Shown here: positions 57,931 to 64,000 of the stretch, piece after piece | Layout of the letters: every line of letters begins with the position of its first letter | How positions within the stretch are numbered: the first letter of the stretch is position 1 | NCBI RefSeq assembly: GCF_019059575.1 | Contig: NW_024881501.1 | Span: 868,001-932,000 of the forward strand | Reading direction: 5' to 3' | Source: Amphibalanus amphitrite | Taxonomy: Eukaryota > Arthropoda > Thecostraca > Balanomorpha > Balanidae | Length of the DNA stretch: 64,000 nucleotides | Translations under genes and position numbers: made by a program | Notes under the pieces: generated by a model | Told to the model about the DNA's origin: nothing | What the model saw: the letters and a program-made list of their open reading frames with translations, nothing else | The model's database searches: none

Positions 57931-58407
57931 CCGGGCCCCTGAGGAGAGCTGGGGACGTGCTGGCCGTCTCCCCTCCCCCCAGCGCTGTCAGCCGGAGGGT
58001 GAGCATCCGGGGCTGTCACAACACGAGGAGACTGAGCGGACTCCAGTGTCGGGTTAGGAGCAGGTACTATTGCTTCCAAATTAAGCTTGATTCGCGCCTG
58101 GCTCTAGGGCTGCATTGAATACCCCCCCCCCCGAACCCCTCCCGTATCGCCAGGGTAGCTGTCCCGGTGAGGTGCGTGTCAGACTGAAGCAGTGCGTGGA
58201 CCTTGTGACTGTCAGTCCGCGCCTGGGGCAGGGACACGGGTGTGACCAGTGATAATGGCAGGCACGTGAGCGTGACGCATAGCTGGGTCACATTCTATCC
58301 AATCAGGAACGATGAGAGCGCCACAGTGCAGTGGTCAGGCCGATGACCGGGTGGGGAGCGCTGGTTGGGCTTGTTGCAGGCTAGAAAATATTGGGCACGC
58401 TTGGTGA
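57931..58407. other. Stretch between LINE and composite element
   Basis: GC-rich, possibly LINE 5' UTR. No separate feature was recognised. Confidence 0.3.
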
Positions 58408-58415
58408 CTTTTGTG
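58408..58415 (+). repeat. 8-bp target duplication, left
   Basis: CTTTTGTG directly before the first hAT-like copy. It is repeated at 63516-63523. Confidence 0.8.
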
Positions 58416-60309
58416 CAGGGTTGTATACCAATCAAGTCGATTGAATTGATTGATTTGATTCAACGCGTATTTTGAGTTGATTGGAATGAGTCGATTGACT
58501 TTTCGAGATGACTGGTTGACTGAGTCGTTTGACTTTAGCGACTGGTTGACTGATTTGATTCCCGAAAATTAGAGTGACTCGTATGATTGAGTCGATTGAA
58601 TGGAAAGTTCAAATAAGTTTTAGTTGACAAAAAATAATGACACCAATTGATGACATCAAAGATCACAAAACTACACTGAAAACTGCTTGTCATCACAACT
58701 GCAATATGGGATAGATGGCCAAATAAAGAACAGGGCCTAAACATGAACAGCCAACTTTGACTTTCAACTGCAATAACTGCTCCAATCCTGGTGATAGAAC
58801 CTAGCGATGCACCTACCTACCTTTCTGCACTCAGCAGGAAACTTTTTTTTTAATCAAGATGATAAAGTGCAAGGCCCTATATAGGTACTAATAAAGTGTG
58901 ATTAATTAATAATTCACATCTCCACATCTCCTCAGAAACAGCCCACTGAACTGAACTCTATAAATATCACCCCTACAAAAATAACTGAAACAAAAGCGCC
59001 GTTTTCGTCTCGCTAATTACGTTTGCGTAATAGCTAATTTGCTGCATTGTTTAATTTGCAGCAGAACGTTTGTTGATCCTTTTCTCCCGAGAGCCTAAGC
59101 AGAACATATTTATTATTCAATATATTTCATTTTCCTTAAAATATTTTACCGAATATTATTAAGTGGTTTTATTTCAAATGAAATAATAATTAAAACGAAA
59201 TTGGTGTTGTACAACCGATTTATTTATGATGAGCTACCATACTACATGATAATCAATGACGTCATCTTACCAAAAAATCAAAAGACGTAGAATAAGGATT
59301 TATAAAAGCTTAGCATGCTTATTGGCAAAACGTTTTCTTTGTTTTTTCGCAGTCGCTCCGTGCCGTTTTCGTGTTTTAATTTTTTTGTTCCTACTTCCTT
59401 TGTCCTTAACTTATCCTGTGGTTCCAGAGTCCCTGTCCTCTTCATTTCCTTTTAAATATATTTTTAATGCTCATCCCTATCCCCCAGTCCTAACAGTTTC
59501 AAATTGTATTGCAATAAAATGTTTTGAATTCTTCACATATAACCTATCTACCTTCGTTGGTACTGTTGGTAGCCAGTGACACATCTAGGCAGGTAAGTAG
59601 GTACCTACCTGCTTTCCTGCTGTCTTCATAAAGCATACCTAATGAAGTTGTCAAATTTTTAGCACATTTTCAACACTTTCATATGGTGTCGGTGTGGCAT
59701 GAAACCTAGCTAGGTTCATTATGTTCAGGGTTCAATTCAGAAGAGCTCCGCATAACTCACATAAGAGACAGACAGGGGCTTTACATGGGGTAGATGGCCT
59801 AATGACTTAGCTGGAATATGGCCAAAATTAAATTGACAACTTTTAGGTGAAAGGTGGTGATTTGGGTTAAAGGGCGTTTGTTGAAGTCAACTACTGGGTT
59901 ATTTTGCACCCATTAAATGAAACTTCTGCTCCAATTCTACCCATTAAACCTCAATATCATGATCCACCTGTCCATCACTAGGTATCCTTCCTTATTACAT
60001 AGAAACTTTGAATGGCATGGCAATTTATAATTTTAAATGACAATATTTTTATGTTTCTTCTGTAGGTAGGTAGGTAGGTAGGTAGGTACACCAGACTGCT
60101 ATGGACACTTTTCCAAGTTAGTGGGGCAAAAAAACCTAATGTATGTCTTGGTTTGAGTCGTTTGATTGAGTTGATTGATTCCTTTCATTGTCGCGTTTGA
60201 GTCGATTGAATCAATTCCCGAAAACTGCTCTGACTTGATTGATTTGATTGGTTTCCCAAATTTGTCGTGATTGAATTGATTGCTATTGATTGAGTCGTAT
60301 ACAACCCTG
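58416..60309. mobile_element. hAT-like non-autonomous element, copy 1
   Basis: Ends CAGGGTTGTATAC and GTATACAACCCTG. Both ends carry dense TTGATT/GTCGATT subterminal repeats, as expected of hAT transposase-binding arrays. The interior is AT-rich and has no transposase. It is near-identical in order to 61677-63515 apart from small indels. The 8-mer after its right end is GTCAGGTC, not CTTTTGTG. Confidence 0.8.
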
Positions 60310-61676
60310 GTCAGGTCACAGAGGTCAGGTCACCAAGGGTCAACACATTAACCCAACTTTACTAGGGCCGTGTGATGCATGTTTTGTGACCAATTTTTCA
60401 TTTCCAACTCAATGGTTTTGGTTAGACGGCCATGAGGGACGATTTAGGTTACTTTCTGGTGGTGGTTAGGTCAACGTCCGGTAAAAAAGATCAAATTTCG
60501 GAGTTGATACTTTTGCATAAAAAGGGTACCTATTTCGATGTACATACCTCATCACGGGGAATCCAATCGGTCGCAAAACGTCCTTAATTTTGCGACCGAT
60601 ACCCCCGAACCCGATTACGACACGCTGACGAAGTGTTGTTACGAGCGAGCGAGCGCAGCGAGCGAAGCGAGTCTTTTCAATATAACGGGAAAATCTCAGT
60701 ATGAGCGGCCCGGTCTTTTTGCTGGGTAGCCCCATCCCTCCTACCCCGTAATTGACTACTTTTGATACATCTCAGTGACCGTCGTGGCACGTGCCACGTG
60801 AAAAGTCAAGGGTGTTCAAGCTGTTTCGCAAAAGTAGTGATTTTGAGAGGCTCATATCACAGCAGCCGCTTGGGCGATTGTCTTGCGATAATTTTTTGTA
60901 GGGTAGCTGCATCCCTTCTACCAAAGTTCGGATACTCTAGATCTATGTGAGTGACCCCCACTGCACGTGCAAAATACAAAAAGAAGAGGTGCCAAATTTG
61001 TTCCCATTTCAATAACTCGGTAATTACTTGGGGGATTTCGCTGAAACTTGGCATACAGGTAGGCACCCACCAGACAATGCATTCCCATGTGTTGCGGTCA
61101 AGGTGCTACTGCACGTGCGCACGTGCAGGGGGCGCTTCCAGATCTCGAGAACGGCTGGGCCAATGCGCTCAGATTTGGTACACGGTTGGGGACCAGTTAG
61201 TAGGGTGCCGTGCAAAAGTCGGTTTGGACCCCGTTTGCACGTGCGCACGTGCAGAATGCCGCTTCCAGATCTCAGGAACGGCTGGACCGATTGCGTTCCA
61301 ATTTGGTACACCGCTAGCGACCGGTTAGAAGGGTGCTTTGCACAAGCCCGTTGGAATTACCTTCTCGCCCTTCCGCACGTGCAGGGCTCACTATCTCGCT
61401 CGCTCGTCCTTCGCCCAAAAGGCGTTATACCGATTACTGGTGATACAATTCTAAAGCTCCGACCCGAACGATTTCTTGGGGGACCTAAGTCCGGATGAAC
61501 TTATAAGATTCCGAGACATACAAGTTGTAGCTACCAATGGCCTTATTACATCGTGCAACTGCAAATTTCAAAGGACTCAGGCTTATACTGTAGCTCTGAA
61601 GAGGTGACAAAATTGCCAAAAATAGGTGCATATTCTTCTGTGCCTTCTGATGCGATAGTCCGGCACTATACAGTGT
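60310..61676. other. Segment trapped between the two hAT-like copies
   Basis: 60310-60560 is a diverged piece of family F. About 60640-60670 is a CGAGCGAGCG-type simple repeat. 60770-61390 holds the GCACGTGC-centred repeats. The rest is unrecognised. It ends with TACAGTGT before copy 2. Confidence 0.6.
61085..61390. repeat. 126-bp tandem units with GCACGTGCGCACGTGC
   Basis: GCACGTGCGCACGTGC at 61111-61126 and 61237-61252 lies exactly 126 bp apart. Each is followed by a GCTTCCAGATCTC..GAACGGCTGG block and a TTTGGTACAC block. A third, shortened unit ends with GCACGTGC at 61375-61382. Related motifs occur at about 60786-60800 and 60962-60970. Confidence 0.75.
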
Positions 61677-63515
61677 CAGGGTTGTATACCAATCAAGTCG
61701 ATTGAATTGATTGATTTGATTCAGCGCGTATTTTGAGTTGATTGGATTGAGTCGATTGACTTTTCGAGATGACTGGTTGACTGACTCGTTTGACTTTAGC
61801 GACTGGTTGACTGATTTGATTCCCGAAAATTAGAGTGACTCGTATGATTGAGTCGATTGAATGGAAAGTTGAAATAAGTTTTAGTTGACGAAAAATAATG
61901 ACACCAATTGATGACATCAAAGATCACAAAACTACACTGAAAACTGCTTGTCATCACAACTGCAATATGGAGTAGATGGCCAAATAAAGAACAGGGCCTA
62001 AACATGAACAGCCAACTTTGACTTTCAACTGCAATAACTGCTCCAATCCTGTGATAGAACCTGGCGATGCACCTACCTACCTTTCTGCACTCAGCAGGAA
62101 TTTTTTTTTAAATCCAGATGATAAAGTGCAAGGCCCTATATACTAATAAAGTGTGATTAATTACTAATTCACATCTCCACATCTCCTCCCCCTACAAAAA
62201 TAACTGAAACAAAAGCGCCGTTTTCGTCTCGCTAATTACGTTTACATTAATAGCTAATTTGCTGCATTGTTTAATTTGCAGCAGAACGTTTGTTGATCCT
62301 TTTCTCCTGAGAGCCTAGGCATAACATATTTAATATATTTCATTTTCCTTAAAATATTTTACCGAATATTATTAAGTGGTTTTACTTCAATTGAAATAAT
62401 AATTAAAACGAAATTGGTGTTGCACAACCGATTTATTTTATGATGATCTACCATACTACATGATAATCAATGACGTCATCTTACCAAAAAATCAAAAGAC
62501 GAAGAATAAGGATTTATAAAAGCTTAGCATACTTCTTGGCAAAACGTTTTCTTTGTTTTTTCGCAGTCGCACCAACGGCATTTAATTTTCCTTGTTCTTC
62601 TTCCTTTGTCCTTAACTTATCCTGTGGTTCCAGAGTCCCTGTCCTTTCCGTTTCCTTTTAAATATATTTTTAATGCTCATCCCTATCCCCCAGTCCTAAC
62701 AGTTTCAAATTGTATTGCAATAAAATGTTTTGAATTCTTCACATATAACCTATCTACCTTCGTTGGTACTGTTGGTAGCCAAGTGACACATCTAGGCAGG
62801 TAAGTAGGTACCTACCTGCTTTCCTGCTGTCTTCATAAAGCATACCTAATGAAGTTGTCAAATTTATAGCACATTTTCAACACTTTCATATCAATATGGT
62901 GTCAGTGTGGCATGTAACCTAGCTAGGTTCATTATGTTCAGGGTTCAATTCAGAAGAGCTCCGCATAACTCACATAAGAGACAGACGGGGGCTTTACATG
63001 AGGTAGATGGCCTGATGACTTAGCTGGAATATGGCCAAAATTAAACTGACAACTTTTAGGTGAAAGGTGGTGATTTGGGTTAAGGGGCGTTTGTTGAAGT
63101 CAACTACTGGGTTATTTTGCACCCATTAAATGAAACTTCTGCTCCAATTCTACCCATTGAACCTCAATATCATGATCCACCTGTCCATCACTAGGTATCC
63201 TTCCTTATTACATAGAAACTTTGAATGGCATGGCAATTTATAATTTTAAATGACAATATTTTTGTTTCTTCTGTAGGTAGGTAGGTAGGTAGGTACACCA
63301 GACTGCTATGGACACTTTTCCAAGTTGGTGGGGCAAAAAACCTAATGTATATCTTGGTTTGAGTCGTTTGATTGAGTTGATTGATTCCTTTCATTGTCGC
63401 GTTTGAGTCGATTGAATCAATTCCTGAAAACTGCTCTGACTTGATTGATTTGATTGGTTTCCCAAATTTGTCGTGATTGAATTGATTGCTATTGATTGAG
63501 TCGTATACAACCCTG
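61677..63515. mobile_element. hAT-like non-autonomous element, copy 2
   Basis: Same orientation and ends as copy 1. The preceding 8-mer is TACAGTGT, which matches nothing at its right end. Its right end is followed by CTTTTGTG, which matches the left flank of copy 1. Shorter than copy 1 by small deletions. A TAGG microsatellite is shared at about 63276-63293. Confidence 0.8.
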
Positions 63516-63523
63516 CTTTTGTG
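63516..63523 (+). repeat. 8-bp target duplication, right
   Basis: CTTTTGTG after the second hAT-like copy, identical to 58408-58415. Confidence 0.8.
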
Positions 63524-63664
63524 CTACACGGACTTACGCTAAAACTTTTCACATTTTCTGAAGTGAGGAATCAATTTATGTCTTAGCCGTCGCTGACAGA
63601 GAAGAGTGTCTTCCCCGACATTTTTTTCCAATTGCACGAAGCATGCAGACAATAGTTTTTTTTT

Positions 63665-63797
63665 CAGATTTTCGAGCTCTTTCGAATGCCGCTTACCACG
63701 TGTCGCATACGTGGCCCAGGAGCCGAGTTAGTGTGTGTGTGTGTGTGTGGGGGGGGGGGTGCGACGTGGTTGGCGCCGAGCACCTGCCTGGCGCGGG
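63665..63797. mobile_element. Family A right-end fragment
   Basis: Sequence from the GCCGCTTACCACGTGTCGC block through GTGGCCCAGGAGCCGAGTTAG matches the right part of family A (2510-2560, 31300-31345). A GT microsatellite, a G-run and an extended end with CCTGGCGCGGG follow, then TTAA at 63798-63801. The rest of the element is missing. Confidence 0.7.
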
Positions 63798-63801
63798 TTA
63801 A

Positions 63802-64000
63802 TAATTATCTGATAAATATTTATAATATATGTTACGATTATATTGGCATTATTGTTTTAAATAAATTTTGGTTATGATTATTAAACGCAATATTAAAACT
63901 AGCGCAGTCAAAGCACCCCGCAGTAGAGCAAAAAAGCATTATCAGACACCGTTCAGGCCCAGGCCGGGGTCGGATCACTGCCCTCGCCTCACAGCGACTT
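63802..64000. other. Window end without a recognised feature
   Basis: AT-rich, then a GC-rich tail. No motif was recognised. Confidence 0.3.

Noticed and set aside
58416..63515. Simple tandem duplication of one hAT-like copy
   Set aside because: Would not explain CTTTTGTG only on the outer flanks together with two different inner 8-mers and an unrelated 1.37-kb middle.

Overview
The window is animal (metazoan) nuclear DNA made almost entirely of transposable elements inserted into one another. The evidence is a Ty3/gypsy LTR retrotransposon, LINE and Penelope-type fragments, tRNA-derived SINEs, TIR DNA transposons, minisatellites and one RBX1/ROC1 gene. No bacterial operon structure, CRISPR array or organelle genes were seen. 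An arthropod such as a crustacean would fit the repeat types, but I cannot name the species and that guess is weak.

The dominant content is a group of non-autonomous elements that sit in TTAA (rarely TTAG or ATAA) duplications. They start with CCCTCGC, CCCGCGCC or CCCTATTCC and end with the reverse complement. At least seven families are present, named A, C, E, F, H, I and J here. They share one architecture. One 'direct' end runs from the terminal motif straight into a G-run. The other, 'extended' end carries the terminal motif, a spacer of roughly 18-30 bp, a second copy of the motif, and then the G-run. An 85-bp element (11770-11854) consists of just these two ends. TTAA targeting with asymmetric ends points to the piggyBac superfamily. 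Most interiors are packed with AGGTCA/TGACCT half-sites, including perfect IR-1 palindromes of the ecdysone-response type.

Layout: 1-190 LINE endonuclease fragment; 609-7000 families A, C and E with nested mariner-like and SINE insertions; 7190-12010 a GGGCCC minisatellite split by a family F element that contains a second, inverted F element; 12192-13117 a TA-flanked element; 14038-20800 a long-TIR element holding a CsRn1-type Ty3/gypsy retrotransposon (14348-19295) whose left LTR is inverted although the CCTA target duplication is intact; 20978-27607 an inverted-arm element and families H, C, D and A; 28101-35479 more TIR elements, including a hAT-like element with an 8-bp duplication; 37411-41110 families C and E, an AGGGACCC MITE and a 300-bp-arm palindrome; 43424-43762 the intact single-exon RBX1 gene; 44100-46738 Penelope fragment, long-TIR element and degenerate mariner; 47085-49748 two head-to-head SINEs and a 34-bp minisatellite; 50217-51109 a GC-rich stretch with a 21-bp minisatellite and a possible first exon; 52658-53610 family J; about 54840-57930 a decayed LINE; 58416-63515 two hAT-like copies that appear to have moved together as a composite transposon; 63665-63797 a family A end.

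The only host protein I am confident of is RBX1, the RING subunit of cullin ubiquitin ligases. The nesting order gives relative ages: satellite before F before inner F before the TA insert, and long-TIR element before LTR element.
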